Assembly: GCF_000147815.2 (NCBI RefSeq)
Contig: NC_015957.1
Span: forward strand, 1,364,001 to 1,428,000
From: Streptomyces violaceusniger Tu 4113
GTDB taxonomy: Bacteria; Actinomycetota; Actinomycetes; Streptomycetales; Streptomycetaceae
Direction of reading: 5' to 3'
Length of the DNA: 64,000 bases
Below, piece after piece: positions 26,251 through 36,137 of the stretch (the stretch's first letter is position 1; the number at the start of each line of letters is the position of its first letter). The notes beneath the pieces are model-generated. The model saw only the letters and a list, made by a program, of their open reading frames with translations, had not been told where the DNA came from and made no database searches. Position numbers and translations under genes: made by a program.

Positions 26251-26814
26251 TCAGTCGGTGGCGAAGGTGGCGGTGAGCGCCTCCGCCAGGCCCGGCACCA
26301 GGCCGGCACCGGTGAGCACCTCGGTCGGGGAGTCCTTCTCCCGCAGCCGCAGGGCCGACTCACGCGTGCCGTTCCGCAGCACGGCGACGGTCATCCGGAC
26401 CTCCTGGCGGTCCGGGTGCTCGGCGACCCACTTGGCCAGCTCGGCGTCGGCCAGGCCCTTGGGCACGGAGCCCTCGGCGGACGGCGGCAGCATCTGCCGC
26501 TCGACGGTCAGGGCGCAGCCGGTCACGGCGTCGGGCCAGGCGATGGTGGCGAGGAACTCGTCCAGCGGGGCGCCGGAGGGCAGCTCGTCCTGCTCGATGG
26601 GGGTCAGGGCGGCGATTACCTCGCCGCCCTCGTCAAGGCCGAGCTGGGAGGCGAGGCCGGGCTCCTCGGCGCGCAGCCGGGCGGTGTCGACGAGGGCGAA
26701 GAGCCGGGCGGGCTGGTCCCAGCCGAGCCCTGAGGCGTACTCGTCGATTTCGAGGACGGCTCGGGTCAGAGGATTCGAGGCCAGCGGGTCGGTGCCGGGG
26801 GTTGCGTTGGACAT
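26251..26814 (-). CDS. PPA1309 family protein
   Basis: This 187-aa soluble protein is typical of the actinobacterial PPA1309 family. It begins NPLTRAVLEIDEYASGLGWDQPARLFALVDT and contains LAWPDAVTGCALTVER-like and DRQEVRMTVAVLRNGTRESALRLR segments. No catalytic motif or membrane segment is visible. Function unknown. It is convergent with PDZ-Lon and divergent from UPF0182, a neighbourhood kept across actinobacteria. Confidence 0.85.
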   Translation of the reverse strand: MSNATPGTDPLASNPLTRAVLEIDEYASGLGWDQPARLFALVDTARLRAEEPGLASQLGLDEGGEVIAALTPIEQDELPSGAPLDEFLATIAWPDAVTGCALTVERQMLPPSAEGSVPKGLADAELAKWVAEHPDRQEVRMTVAVLRNGTRESALRLREKDSPTEVLTGAGLVPGLAEALTATFATD

Positions 26815-26936
26815 GGTTCATATCGTGCCCTGTTCGGACCCGGAAACGGGAACTGAGTAAAGCCTGAGTAAGTTGCATCAGGTGGGCCCTGGAGTTCAGG
26901 GTCCCTCAATCGACAGCGAACTTCGAGGTGCGCACC

Positions 26937-29891
26937 TTGGCTTTCCAGATGCCGGACCGCGGCGGAGGCCCGACAGGGCCGCGGATGAGAGTCGGCCGAC
27001 CGTCCCGGCGTGCCAGAACCCTGCTCATGACCCTGGGCGTGCTGGCCGTCTTGGCCATGCTCTTTGTCATGTTTGCCGGGTTTTGGACGGATTGGCTCTG
27101 GTATCGCTCGCTTCATTACTCGTCCGTCTTCAGTACGACCCTGAAGACGAAGATCGGGCTGTTCTTCGTCTTCGGCGTGCTGATGGCCACGGCGGTGGGG
27201 ATCAACATCTGGCTGGCGCACCGGCTGCGGCCGCCGCTCAGCGCGATGTCCATGGAGCAGCAGAGCCTGGACCGCTACCGGATGGGCATCGCCCCGTTCA
27301 AGAAGTGGGTGCTGCTCGCGGTCACCGCCCTGGTCGGGCTGATCGCGGGCGCCTCGGCGGCCGGCCAGTGGCAGATCTGGCTGCTGTGGGTCAACGGAGT
27401 GCCGTTCGGCCAGAAGGACCCGCAGTTCCACAAGGACGTGGCCTTCTACGCCTTCGATCTGCCCTGGTACCGCTTTCTGCTGAGCTTCGGCTTCGCGGCC
27501 ACGGTGCTCTCGCTCATCGCCGCCGCCCTGGTGCACTACCTCTACGGGGGCCTGCGGGTCACCAGCCCGGGCGCCCGCGCGACCGCCGCGGCCACCGGTC
27601 ATCTGTCGGTGCTGCTGGGCGTCTTCGTCGCACTCAAGGCGGTGGCGTACTGGCTGGATCGCTACGGGCTCGCGGTGAAGTCCAGCGACTTCAAGGCGAC
27701 GGGCAACTGGACGGGTCTGCGCTATGTGGACGCCAACGCCTATCTGCCCGCCAAGACGATCCTGTTCTGCATCGCGGCCATCTGCGCGGTGCTCTTCTTC
27801 GCGACGCTGTGGCGCCGCACCTGGCAGCTGCCGGTCATCGGCTTCGGGCTGATGGTGCTGTCGGCGATCCTCATCGGCGGGCTCTACCCGGCGATCGTGC
27901 AGAAGTTCCAGGTCCAGCCGAACGAGCAGGCCAAGGAGGCGCCGTACATCCAGAAGAACATCGAGGCCACGCGCCAGGCGTACGGCATCGACGACTCCAA
28001 GGTGGCGGACTACTCCGGCAAGAACGGCAGCGAGGGCGGCGAGAAGCTCCGTAAGGACGCCAATACGACGGCCAGTTACCGGCTGATCGACCCCAGCGTC
28101 ATCTCGCCGACCTTCCAGCAGCTCCAGCAGGAGCGGAAGTACTACCAGTTCCCCTCGACGCTCGACGTCGACCGCTACAAGGGCGCGGACGGCAAGGATC
28201 AGGACACCGTCGTCGGTGTCCGCGAGCTGAACCTCAACGGCATCCCCAAGCGGAACTGGATCAACGACCACTTCACCTACACCCACGGCTACGGCATGGT
28301 GGCGGCGAAGGGCACCACGACCGATCCCAACGCGGACCCGGCCGGCTCGCCGGACTTCACCGAGTCCGGGCTGCCCACCAAGAGCTCCAGCGGCGGCGGG
28401 GTCGGCACCTACAAGCAGCAGGTCTACTACGGCGAGAAGACCGATCAGTACTCGATAGTCGGTGGTCCCCAGAAGGAGCTCGACTACGAGAAGAACGGCG
28501 AGAAGACCACCAGCTACAAGGGCAAGAGCGGGGTCAGCCTCTCCAACCCGGTCAACCGCGCCGCCTACGCGGTGGCGTTCGGCGAGCCCCAGATCCTCTA
28601 CTCGGGCGCGATCGGCGACGGTTCGCGGATCCTGTACAACCGCACCCCCAAGGAGCGCGTCGAGAAGGTCGCCCCCTGGCTGACCATCGACGGCGACGCC
28701 TATCCGGCGGTGGTCGGCGGCCGGATCAAGTGGGTCGTCGACGCCTACACCACGACCAACGGCTATCCGTACGCCTCGCGCACGACCCTGGGCGACAGTA
28801 CGGCCGACTCGCTGAGCGACGGAGACCGCTCGGTGGTCGCGCAGCAGAACAAGGTCAACTACATCCGCAACTCGGTGAAGGCGACCGTGGACGCCTACGA
28901 CGGCACGGTCAAGCTCTACGAGTGGGACACCAAGGACCCGGTCCTGAAGACCTGGGAGAAGGCGTTCCCGGGGACGGTCGAGCCCAAGGAGAAGATCAGC
29001 AAGGACCTGATGGAGCATCTGCGGTATCCGCAGGACCTCTTCAAGGTCCAGCGCGAGCTGCTGACCCGCTACCACGTCACCGACCCGACGCAGTTCTACA
29101 GCGGCAGTGACGCCTGGCAGGTCCCCGAGGACCCGACCCACAAGGACGGGAACGCGGTGCCGCCGTACTACCTGAGCATGAAGATGCCCGACCAGAAGGG
29201 GCAGACGTTCTCGCTGACGACGACGTTCACCCCCAACGGGCGTCCCAACCTGGGCGCGTTCATGTCGATCGACGCGGATGCCAACAGCAAGGACTACGGC
29301 ACGATAAGACTGCTGAAGGTCACCTCCAACGTGCCAGGGCCACAACAGGTGCAGAGCGAGCTCAACGGTGATCCGGAGGTCGCCGAGTTCGTCCGGAACC
29401 TCAGAGGCACCGACTCCGACATCGAGTACGGCAATCTGCTCACCGTGCCACTGGACAACGGCTTCCTGTATATCGAGCCGGTCTACGCCCGCGGCGGCAG
29501 CGCCAACTACCCGCTGCTGAAGAAGGTGGGCGTCTCCTACGGCAAGGAGACCGTCTTCAAGGACACGCTGGGCGAGGCCCTGGACGCGGTCTTCGGCAAG
29601 TCGTCCGAGCAGCAGCCACCGAGCGACGGCGGGCAGGAGCCACCGTCGAGCGCCAACCCCACGGTGAAAGAAGCCCTCAAGGACGCCCAGAAGGCGTATC
29701 AGGACGGCCAGGACGCGCTCCAGAAGCAGCCGCAGGACTGGCAGGCGTACGGCAGGGCCCAGGACGATCTGAGGAACGCTCTGAACCGCGCCGCCAAGGC
29801 GGAGGCGAAGGCGGGCGACAAGCCGGGGCAGAAGCAGAACCAGCCACAGAGCCAGAGCGCCGGTGACGGCTCCGGCAAGAAGGGCGGCTGA
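26937..29891 (+). CDS. UPF0182 (COG1615) large membrane protein
   Basis: This is a protein of about 984 aa. Its N-terminal third has about seven hydrophobic segments, for example [40 protein letters not shown] and [20 protein letters not shown] large extracytoplasmic domain with many Tyr/Asp/Asn follows, including [15 protein letters not shown] and [15 protein letters not shown] elements. The C-terminus is an Ala/Gln/Lys-rich, probably coiled-coil and disordered tail. TTG 26937 is favoured because GAGG lies 8 bases upstream; GTG 26928 and ATG 26949 are in-frame alternatives. The family is conserved in actinobacteria and cyanobacteria; its function is unknown. Confidence 0.88.
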   Translation: MAFQMPDRGGGPTGPRMRVGRPSRRARTLLMTLGVLAVLAMLFVMFAGFWTDWLWYRSLHYSSVFSTTLKTKIGLFFVFGVLMATAVGINIWLAHRLRPPLSAMSMEQQSLDRYRMGIAPFKKWVLLAVTALVGLIAGASAAGQWQIWLLWVNGVPFGQKDPQFHKDVAFYAFDLPWYRFLLSFGFAATVLSLIAAALVHYLYGGLRVTSPGARATAAATGHLSVLLGVFVALKAVAYWLDRYGLAVKSSDFKATGNWTGLRYVDANAYLPAKTILFCIAAICAVLFFATLWRRTWQLPVIGFGLMVLSAILIGGLYPAIVQKFQVQPNEQAKEAPYIQKNIEATRQAYGIDDSKVADYSGKNGSEGGEKLRKDANTTASYRLIDPSVISPTFQQLQQERKYYQFPSTLDVDRYKGADGKDQDTVVGVRELNLNGIPKRNWINDHFTYTHGYGMVAAKGTTTDPNADPAGSPDFTESGLPTKSSSGGGVGTYKQQVYYGEKTDQYSIVGGPQKELDYEKNGEKTTSYKGKSGVSLSNPVNRAAYAVAFGEPQILYSGAIGDGSRILYNRTPKERVEKVAPWLTIDGDAYPAVVGGRIKWVVDAYTTTNGYPYASRTTLGDSTADSLSDGDRSVVAQQNKVNYIRNSVKATVDAYDGTVKLYEWDTKDPVLKTWEKAFPGTVEPKEKISKDLMEHLRYPQDLFKVQRELLTRYHVTDPTQFYSGSDAWQVPEDPTHKDGNAVPPYYLSMKMPDQKGQTFSLTTTFTPNGRPNLGAFMSIDADANSKDYGTIRLLKVTSNVPGPQQVQSELNGDPEVAEFVRNLRGTDSDIEYGNLLTVPLDNGFLYIEPVYARGGSANYPLLKKVGVSYGKETVFKDTLGEALDAVFGKSSEQQPPSDGGQEPPSSANPTVKEALKDAQKAYQDGQDALQKQPQDWQAYGRAQDDLRNALNRAAKAEAKAGDKPGQKQNQPQSQSAGDGSGKKGG

Positions 29892-29961
29892 CCCTCTGAC
29901 GACCTGCGAGAACGGCCGGGCGGCCGACCCCGCGCACCGTGATACGGTGGTGACAACACAG

Positions 29962-30035
29962 CGCGGGGTGGAGCAGCTCGGTAGCTCGCTGGGCTCATAA
30001 CCCAGAGGTCGCAGGTTCAAATCCTGTCCCCGCTA
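29962..30035 (+). tRNA. initiator tRNA-Met (CAT), copy 1
   Basis: A 74-nt cloverleaf with anticodon CAT. The anticodon stem has three consecutive G-C pairs (GGG before CTCATAA, CCC after) and position 1 C faces T72. Both are hallmarks of the initiator tRNA. The T-arm is GGTTCAAATCC. CCA is not encoded (the sequence continues CTG). Confidence 0.95.
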
Positions 30036-30046
30036 CTGACAGACAC

Positions 30047-30072
30047 GGCCCGGATCCGCAAGGATCCGGGCC
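30047..30072 (+). terminator. intrinsic terminator of tRNA-fMet copy 1
   Basis: An 11-bp stem GGCCCGGATCC / GGATCCGGGCC with GCAA loop is followed by a T/G-rich tail (TTGTTGTG). Confidence 0.88.
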
Positions 30073-30101
30073 TTGTTGTGTGTTCTGCGAGCGTCCACTC
30101 G

Positions 30102-30128
30102 GGGAATGCGGATACAAGCGTTTGGGTT
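30102..30128 (+). promoter_or_regulatory. candidate SigR promoter for Sel1-repeat gene
   Basis: GGGAAT (30102-30107), an 18-base spacer, then GTTG (30126-30129) reproduce the SigR consensus and match the sigR promoter at 42044 in both boxes and spacing. The predicted start would be about 80 bases before ATG 30217. Confidence 0.6.
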
Positions 30129-30216
30129 GTCTCTCTGTGGGCATGTCGACAAAACGCTGAAGTGACCTCCTCGGCTGCGGTATACCAGGTGTACGCCGGA
30201 TGCGGGTGATGTCACG

Positions 30217-32064
30217 ATGGGATTTATGGGGGACAGGGTCAGTCTGTTGGAGACAGGGCGTTTTGTGCACACGCATGACGATGCCGAGGAGGAGACCCGG
30301 CACCGTCGTGCCGCCGAGGCCGGTGACACCGCCGCGATGAGCGCACTGGGCGCGCTGCTGCTGCGCCGCGGTGACGTCGACGGTGCGGAACCGCATCTGC
30401 GGGGAGCCACCGCGGCGGGCGATCGCGCCGCCGCCAACAACCTCGGCGTCCTGCTGCACCAGCGCGGCTACGCCGACGAGGCGGCCGGCTGGTGGCGCAT
30501 AGCCGCCGTCGCCGGATCCGCCGCCGCGGCCCACGCCCTGGGCCGGCACCACCGTGAGCGGGGCGATGAGCCCGCCGCCGAGTACTGGCTGCGCCAGTCC
30601 GCCGAATCCGGCCACACCCTGGGCGCGTACGCGCTGGGCGATCTGCTGGAGCACCGTAGCGACATCGGCGCCGAGCGCTGGTTCCGCACGGCCGCCGAGC
30701 GCGGCCACCGCGAGGCCGCGTACCGGCTCGCCCGCATCCTGGACGACCGCGGCGACGAGGGCGACGAGCCGGTGGCCGAGCGCCGCCGCGGCGCCGAGGG
30801 GGCCGGGCCGCAGGAGGCCGAGCAGTGGTACCGGCAGGCCGCCGCGCGCGGCCACCGGCGCGCCGCGCTCCACCTCGGCACGCTGCTGGAGAAGCGCGGT
30901 GAGACCAAGGAGGCCGGCCGCTGGTACCTGATGTCCGCCAAGGACGGTGAGTCCCGCGCCGCCTGTGCGCTCGGCTTCCTGCTGCGCGACGCGGGCGACA
31001 CGGACAGCGCGGCCGTCTGGTGGCACCGGGCGGCCCAGGACGGCGACGGCAACGCCGCCAACGCGCTCGGCGCGCTGCACGCCGACCGGGGCGAGACCCA
31101 GACCGCCGAGCGCTGGTACCGCGCCGCGCTCGACGCCGGGGACATCAACGGCGCCTACAACCTCGGGCTGCTCTGCGCCGAGCAGGGCCGCACCGCACAG
31201 GCCGAGCAGTGGTACCGCCGCGCCGCCTACGCGGGCCACCGCGAGGCCGCCAACGCGGTCGCCGTCATGCTGCTGCAGCGCGGCGACGCGGCGGGCGCCG
31301 AGCCGTGGTTCTCCAAGGCGGCCGAGGCGGGCAGCGTCGACGCCGCGTTCAACCTGGGGATCCTGTACGCGGGCCGGGGCGAGGGCCGGGCGGCCCGGCA
31401 GTGGTACGAGCGGGCCGCCGCCGCCGGGCACACCGAGGCGGCGCTGCAGGTCGGCCTCGCCCTGCAGCGGGACGGCGACCTCCAGGGCGCCGAGCGCCAT
31501 CTGCGCTGCGCTGCCGGAGGCGGCAGCGCCGAGGGCGCCTTCCGGCTGGCCGCGCTGCTGGACCGCTCGTCGGTCGGCGGCGATCCGGCGACCGGCACCG
31601 GCTTCGGCAGCTCGTCCGGGACGCGCTTCCCGACCCCGCCGTCCGACGACGGCTCCGGGCCGCACGTCCCCGAGTACGAGGAGTGGTACGAGCGTGCCGC
31701 GCGCCAGGGCCACCGGCGGGCCCAGGTGCGGGTGGGCATGTTCGCCGCCGCCCGCGGCGACGTGGTCGAGGCCGCGCGCTGGTACCGGGCGGCGGCCGAG
31801 GCAGGCAGCAGCAACGGCGCGTTCAACCTGGGGCTGCTGCTGGCCCGGGAGGGCAGCGAGCCGGAGGCCGCCCTGTGGTGGACGCGTGCCGCCGAGGCGG
31901 GGCACGGCCGGGCCGCGCTGCGGCTCGCGCTGCTCGCGGCCCGCCGCGGGGCGCTCACCGAGGGGCAGCGGTGGTGTGCGCGGGCGGTGGAGCTGGGGCC
32001 CGCGGAGGTCACCGAGCGCGCGGCGCGGCTGCGGGACGCGCTGCAGCAGGAGCTCACGGCGTAG
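30217..32064 (+). CDS. Sel1/TPR-like repeat protein
   Basis: This is a 615-aa protein built almost entirely of 35-36-residue Sel1-like helical hairpins. The consensus is A-x-x-LG-x-L-x-x-xxG-x-x-x-x-A-x-x-WY-x-x-AA-x-x-G, about 15 units from residue 30 to 600. One unit is interrupted by a Gly/Ser/Pro insert (about 455-490). There is no signal peptide or membrane segment, so it is probably a cytoplasmic scaffold for protein complexes. ATG 30217 is used (ATG 30226 also possible). It lies between two identical initiator tRNA genes and has a SigR-type promoter. The stop codon sits in a degenerate tandem repeat. Confidence 0.85.
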   Translation: MGFMGDRVSLLETGRFVHTHDDAEEETRHRRAAEAGDTAAMSALGALLLRRGDVDGAEPHLRGATAAGDRAAANNLGVLLHQRGYADEAAGWWRIAAVAGSAAAAHALGRHHRERGDEPAAEYWLRQSAESGHTLGAYALGDLLEHRSDIGAERWFRTAAERGHREAAYRLARILDDRGDEGDEPVAERRRGAEGAGPQEAEQWYRQAAARGHRRAALHLGTLLEKRGETKEAGRWYLMSAKDGESRAACALGFLLRDAGDTDSAAVWWHRAAQDGDGNAANALGALHADRGETQTAERWYRAALDAGDINGAYNLGLLCAEQGRTAQAEQWYRRAAYAGHREAANAVAVMLLQRGDAAGAEPWFSKAAEAGSVDAAFNLGILYAGRGEGRAARQWYERAAAAGHTEAALQVGLALQRDGDLQGAERHLRCAAGGGSAEGAFRLAALLDRSSVGGDPATGTGFGSSSGTRFPTPPSDDGSGPHVPEYEEWYERAARQGHRRAQVRVGMFAAARGDVVEAARWYRAAAEAGSSNGAFNLGLLLAREGSEPEAALWWTRAAEAGHGRAALRLALLAARRGALTEGQRWCARAVELGPAEVTERAARLRDALQQELTA

Positions 32065-32123
32065 CAGGAGCTCGTGGAGCAGGGGCAGCTCGCGCGTAGC
32101 AGGAGCTCGCGGCGTCGCGGGTA
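32046..32123 (+). repeat. degenerate tandem repeat across Sel1-gene stop codon
   Basis: Four imperfect copies of a GCAGGAGCTCxCGGCGTA-like unit start at about 32046, 32064, 32079 and 32099. The TAG stop (32062-32064) is in the first copy, and further copies restate it out of frame. Confidence 0.65.
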
Positions 32124-32237
32124 GCTCATGGCGTTGTGCTCCGGGCCGGAACCCCGGCCCGGAGCCACCGGCGGGCGTCCCGCCGGTAACCGATTTGCTC
32201 CTGCCGTCCACCCCGGGTTAAGGTTGCAACACAACGA

Positions 32238-32314
32238 CGCGGGGTGGAGCAGCTCGGTAGCTCGCTGGGCTCATAACCCAGAGGTCGCAGGTTCAAATCC
32301 TGTCCCCGCTACCA
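32238..32314 (+). tRNA. initiator tRNA-Met (CAT), copy 2, CCA encoded
   Basis: Identical over 74 nt to copy 1, with the same GGG/CCC anticodon stem and C1-T72 mismatch. Unlike copy 1, the gene is followed by CCA (32312-32314), so the acceptor end is encoded. Confidence 0.95.
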
Positions 32315-32317
32315 ATA

Positions 32318-32353
32318 CGAAAGGCCCGGATCCTCCAGGATCCGGGCCTTTCG
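32318..32353 (+). terminator. intrinsic terminator of tRNA-fMet copy 2
   Basis: A perfect 16-bp stem (32318-32333 with 32338-32353) and a 4-nt TCCA loop. The inner 11 bp are the same GGCCCGGATCC stem as behind copy 1. It also faces the convergent Fur-family gene. Confidence 0.88.
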
Positions 32354-32395
32354 CCTGTTGTGGCGGTCTGTCGTGGCCGTCTCTCGCGGTCGTTC

Positions 32396-32818
32396 TCAGG
32401 CCGCGCAGTCGGGGCAGAGCCCCCGGTAGGTCACCTCGACCGCGGAGATCGCGAAGCCGTAGCGCTCCTGCGTGGGCAGGTCGGCGAGCAGATCGCCGGA
32501 GGGGTGGACGTCGCGGATGGTGCCGCACTTCGCGCACACCAGGTGCTGATGCGCGTGGTGTGCGTTCGGGTCGTAGCGCTTGGCCCTGCCGTCCGTGGTG
32601 ACCTCGATCACCTCACCGAGCGAGACGAGCTCGCCGAGGGTGTTGTAGACGGTCGCGCGGGAGATCTCGGGCAGTCGCACGGCCGCCGCCGCGTGGACTT
32701 CGTCGGCGGTGTAGTGCACATGGTCCCCGTCGAGGACCTCGGCGACGACACGCCGCTGCGCCGTCAGCCTCCAGCCGCGTCCCCTGAGCCGTTCCAGCAG
32801 GTCACTCATGCCATTCAC
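32396..32818 (-). CDS. Fur-family peroxide/metal-responsive repressor
   Basis: This is a 140-aa Fur-superfamily regulator. It has an N-terminal winged helix (AQRRVVAEVLDGDHVHYTADEVHAAAAVRLPEISRATVYNTL) and the metal motif HHAHQHLVCAKCG. A C-terminal CPDC pair completes the structural zinc site. It is divergent from a catalase gene with a palindromic operator between them, the arrangement of CatR/PerR-type regulators that derepress catalase on peroxide. ATG 32818 is used; ATG 32809 is also possible. Distinguishing CatR from FurA by sequence alone is not safe. Confidence 0.88.
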   Translation of the reverse strand: MNGMSDLLERLRGRGWRLTAQRRVVAEVLDGDHVHYTADEVHAAAAVRLPEISRATVYNTLGELVSLGEVIEVTTDGRAKRYDPNAHHAHQHLVCAKCGTIRDVHPSGDLLADLPTQERYGFAISAVEVTYRGLCPDCAA

Positions 32819-32892
32819 CTATCAGTCAGATAAGGACAAGGGTAGCAGCGGACGGGTCCTTGGCCAGATCGGGTACGACTTTCCAATGCTTC

Positions 32893-32920
32893 TTGACTTA
32901 GACATTGTCCAATGTAGGAT
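32893..32920 (+). promoter_or_regulatory. catalase promoter with overlapping Fur-type operator
   Basis: TTGACT (32893-32898), a 16-bp spacer and TAGGAT (32915-32920) form a primary-sigma promoter. Within the spacer and reaching the -10 lies the inverted repeat ACATTG-TC-CAATGT (32902-32915), embedded in a longer TTAGACATTG-type half-site. A repressor bound there would block the catalase gene and could also affect the divergent Fur-family gene. Confidence 0.75.
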
Positions 32921-32971
32921 CGAGAACAGCCCCAGACCAAGGGACAGAATGCGAGTACGCAGGAGGCGCAT

Positions 32972-34438
32972 GTGACGGTCCAGGACAACATCACTGGTCC
33001 GCTGACCACGGAGTCCGGGGCTCCGGTGGCGGACAACCAGAACAGCGAGACGGCGGGCGTCGGCGGTCCGGTCCTCATCCAGGACCAGCACCTGATCGAG
33101 AAGCTCGCCCACTTCAACCGCGAGCGGATCCCGGAGCGGATCGTGCACGCGCGGGGCGCCGGTGCGTACGGCACCTTCACCGTGACCGCGGACGTGAGCA
33201 AGTACACCCGCGCGTCGTTCCTCTCCGAGGTCGGCAAGCAGACCGAGACGTTCCTGCGCTTCTCGACGGTCGCCGGCAACCTCGGCTCGGCGGACGCGGT
33301 GCGCGACCCGCGCGGCTTCGCGCTGAAGTTCTACACCGAGGACGGCAATTACGACCTGGTCGGGAACAACACCCCGGTGTTCTTCATCAAGGACGCCATC
33401 AAGTTCCCCGACTTCATCCACACCCAGAAGCGCGACCCGTACACCGGCTCGCAGGAGGCGGACAACGTCTGGGACTTCTGGGGGCTCTCGCCCGAGTCCA
33501 CCCACCAGGTGACCTGGCTGTTCGGCGACCGCGGCATCCCCGCCTCGTACCGCCACATGAACGGCTACGGGTCGCACACCTACCAGTGGAACAACGCCGC
33601 GGGCGAGGTCTTCTGGGTGAAGTACCACTTCAAGACCGACCAGGGGATCAAGAGCCTCACCACCGCCGAGGCGGCCGAGACCTCTGGTCTGGACCCGGAC
33701 AGCCACCAGCGCGATCTGCGCGAGGCCATCGAGCGCGGTGACTTCCCGACCTGGACCGTGCAGGTGCAGATCATGCCGGCGGCCGACGCGGCGAACTACC
33801 GCTTCAACCCGTTCGACCTGACCAAGGTCTGGCCGCACGAGGACTACCCGCCGATCGAGATCGGCAAGCTGGAGCTGAACCGCAACCCGCGGAACATCTT
33901 CGCCGAGGTCGAGCAGTCGATCTTCTCGCCGGCCCACTTCGTGCCGGGCATCGGCCCGTCCCCGGACAAGATGCTCCAGGGCCGCCTCTTCGCGTACGGC
34001 GACGCCCACCGCTACCGCGTCGGCATCAACGCCGACCACCTGCCGGTGAACCGTCCGCACGCGGCCGAGGCGCGCACCTACGGCCGGGACGGCTTCCTGT
34101 ACGACGGCCGTCACGCGGGCGCCAAGAACTACGAGCCCAACAGCTTCGGCGGCCCGGCGGAGACCGGCCGGCCACTGTGGCAGCCGTCCCCGGTCTCCGG
34201 CCGGACCGGTGACCACGAGGCCCCCTCGCATGCCGAGGACGACGACTTCGTCCAGGCGGGGAACCTCTACCGGCTGATGTCGGACGACGAGAAGGCGCGC
34301 CTGATCGAGAATCTGGCGCAGTTCATCGCCAAGGTCTCCCGCGATGACATCGCACAGCGGGCGATCGAGAACTTCCGCAAGGCGGACGCCGACTACGGCA
34401 AGCGGCTGGAGGCCGCGGTTCAGGCCCTGCGCGGCTGA
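32972..34438 (+). CDS. katA: monofunctional heme catalase
   Basis: This is a 488-aa small-subunit catalase that dismutates hydrogen peroxide. Clade marks are [14 protein letters not shown] with the distal His, [34 protein letters not shown] with the distal Asn, and the proximal heme-ligand region [12 protein letters not shown] with its Tyr. GTG 32972 has a perfect AGGAGG five bases upstream. It is divergent from a Fur-family gene and has a palindromic operator over its promoter, so peroxide induction is expected. The symbol is generic: Streptomyces have several catalases and I cannot say which paralog this is. Confidence 0.93.
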   Translation: MTVQDNITGPLTTESGAPVADNQNSETAGVGGPVLIQDQHLIEKLAHFNRERIPERIVHARGAGAYGTFTVTADVSKYTRASFLSEVGKQTETFLRFSTVAGNLGSADAVRDPRGFALKFYTEDGNYDLVGNNTPVFFIKDAIKFPDFIHTQKRDPYTGSQEADNVWDFWGLSPESTHQVTWLFGDRGIPASYRHMNGYGSHTYQWNNAAGEVFWVKYHFKTDQGIKSLTTAEAAETSGLDPDSHQRDLREAIERGDFPTWTVQVQIMPAADAANYRFNPFDLTKVWPHEDYPPIEIGKLELNRNPRNIFAEVEQSIFSPAHFVPGIGPSPDKMLQGRLFAYGDAHRYRVGINADHLPVNRPHAAEARTYGRDGFLYDGRHAGAKNYEPNSFGGPAETGRPLWQPSPVSGRTGDHEAPSHAEDDDFVQAGNLYRLMSDDEKARLIENLAQFIAKVSRDDIAQRAIENFRKADADYGKRLEAAVQALRG

Positions 34439-34458
34439 CGGACGCTTGCCGTATCAAC

Positions 34459-34495
34459 CGAAGAGGCCGGACGCCGTTGGGCTCCGGCCTCTTCG
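34459..34495 (+). terminator. catalase terminator
   Basis: A 13-bp stem (34459-34471 with 34483-34495, CGAAGAGGCCGGA and its complement) lies 20 bp after the catalase stop. A T/G-rich run follows. Confidence 0.8.
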
Positions 34496-34577
34496 TGTGC
34501 CGGGCGCGGTGTGCCGTGGGCGGGTGCGACGGATGCGGTGAGCCGGGTGCGAAGTCCGGTTCCGCTTCCGGTGCGCC

Positions 34578-34976
34578 TCAGGCCGGTACGGGCTGGGGGA
34601 TCGGGGCCCAGCAGCGGATGATGTCGCGCACCGACACCACTCCGACGGGGCCGTCCGCGTCGAGGACGACCAGATGGCGGAAGCCGCCCTGGGTCATCGT
34701 GCGGGCCGCCTCGTCCAGCGTCCACCCGGGGGCGGCGAAGACGACGTCGGCGGTGGTGTGGTCGTGCGCGGTCTCCTGATCGGGGTCCTGGCCCGCCCCC
34801 ACCGAGTTGAGGATGTCGCGCTCGGTGAGAATCCCCAGGCCGCAGGTGTCGGGATCGAGCACGATGGCCGATCCGACCCGGCGTGCGGACATCAGCCGGG
34901 CGGCCTGACGGAGCGTGTGCGCGGGGCCGATGGTGAGGACCACCGAGCTCATGGCGTCACGGACGTGCATGGGCAT
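34578..34976 (-). CDS. two-CBS-domain protein
   Basis: This 132-aa protein consists of two CBS modules (about 1-60 and 70-128). Motifs are VRDAMSSVVLTIGP, VGSAIVLDPD, GILTERDIL, GFRHLVVLDADGPVGVVSVRDI. Such tandem CBS pairs bind adenine nucleotides as energy sensors, and stand-alone versions are frequent in dormancy or redox responses of Streptomyces. ATG 34976 is supported by AAGGAGGT ten bases upstream; the longer frame is not. The upstream 60 bp are AT-rich with repeated GTTCACA, a likely regulated promoter. Confidence 0.88.
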   Translation of the reverse strand: MPMHVRDAMSSVVLTIGPAHTLRQAARLMSARRVGSAIVLDPDTCGLGILTERDILNSVGAGQDPDQETAHDHTTADVVFAAPGWTLDEAARTMTQGGFRHLVVLDADGPVGVVSVRDIIRCWAPIPQPVPA

Positions 34977-35162
34977 GGATGGAGCCACCTCCTTGGTGAA
35001 CCCATTCGAGAATAGATTCACAAGTTCACAAGGTCTTGGATTCTCATGTTCACATGCCTTGGTGGATCCAACAAGGGCGCGCGGTGGCCGACGGGCCGCC
35101 GAGCGCGCCCCGCGCTCCGGTTCACACTCCGGTTCTCGTCCGGCTCTCACACCGGTGGGCCC

Positions 35163-35960
35163 TCAGGAGGACCGCAGATAGTCCAGCATCGCCCCGTGCA
35201 GCAGCCCATTGGACGCCGCCGCGTCGCCGCTGTTCGGGCCGGGCACGCCGTCGAGCCCGGTGAAGCGGCCGCCCGCCTCCTGGACGATCACCGCGTTGGC
35301 CGCCATGTCCCACAGCGACAACTCCGGTTCGGCGCAGATGTCCACCGAGCCCTCGGCGACCATCATGTACGGCCAGAAGTCGCCGTAGCCACGGGTGCGC
35401 CAGCAGGCGCGCGTCAGATCGAGGAAGCCGTTCAGCTTGCCGCGCTCCTCCCAGCCGCTGAGCGAGGAGTACGCCAACGAGGCGTCGGAGAGGCTGTTCA
35501 CCTTCGAGACCGCAAGCCGCGACGCGGAGGACAGGCTGCGCCCGGTGTACGCCCCCAGCCCCTCGGCGGCCCACCAGCGGCGTCCCAGCGCCGGCGCGGA
35601 GACCACCCCGACCACCGGGCGGTCGCCGCCCTCACCGCGCTCCATGAGGGCGATCAGGGTGGCCCAGACCGGGACCCCGCGCACGTAGTTCTTGGTGCCG
35701 TCGATCGGGTCGATCACCCAGCGCCGCGGGCCGCTGCCCTCGCTGCCGAACTCCTCGCCGAGCACCGCGTCGCGCGGCCGGGCGCGCTGGAGGGAGCCGC
35801 GGATCAGCTCCTCGGCCGCCTTGTCGGCCTCGCTCACCGGCGTCATATCGGGTTTTGTCTCGACCTTGAGGTCGAGCGCCTTGAACCGCTCCATGGTGGT
35901 CGAGTCGGCGGCGTCGGCGAGGACGTGGCCGAGACGCAGGTCATCGTGGTAGTCGGGCAT
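35163..35960 (-). CDS. hisN: histidinol-phosphatase, inositol monophosphatase family
   Basis: This is a 265-aa Mg-dependent phosphatase of the IMPase fold. Metal motifs are LGEEFG (about 69), DPIDGTKNY (about 84-92) and the C-terminal [16 protein letters not shown]. The [18 protein letters not shown] segment is characteristic of the HisN branch, which in Streptomyces performs the histidinol phosphate step of histidine biosynthesis instead of the HisB-type enzyme. ATG 35960. No other his genes are near, consistent with its known dispersed location next to rsgA-aroA. Confidence 0.88.
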   Translation of the reverse strand: MPDYHDDLRLGHVLADAADSTTMERFKALDLKVETKPDMTPVSEADKAAEELIRGSLQRARPRDAVLGEEFGSEGSGPRRWVIDPIDGTKNYVRGVPVWATLIALMERGEGGDRPVVGVVSAPALGRRWWAAEGLGAYTGRSLSSASRLAVSKVNSLSDASLAYSSLSGWEERGKLNGFLDLTRACWRTRGYGDFWPYMMVAEGSVDICAEPELSLWDMAANAVIVQEAGGRFTGLDGVPGPNSGDAAASNGLLHGAMLDYLRSS

Positions 35961-36094
35961 GGCCGAACAGTATCGAGCGGAAAAGACCGGGAGCCACGCG
36001 ACTCCACATGCCAGGGACGCGGGCCGTACGGGTCGGCCCGTGCGGGGCTCTTGACTTCATCTGGCGGCCCGTCAATTCTGTCGGGCACATGCCG

Positions 36095-36137
36095 CTGGGA
36101 GGCGGCGATGCCCGCTCTGGGAGGCGACGATGCCCGC
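36095..36137 (+). repeat. 21-bp duplication of RBS and start region before the TetR gene
   Basis: Two copies of a CTGGGAGGCGRCGATGCCCGC unit (21 bp, one mismatch) begin at 36095 and 36117, 22 bp apart. Each copy carries a GGGAGG site and an ATG (36108 and 36130). Confidence 0.88.
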
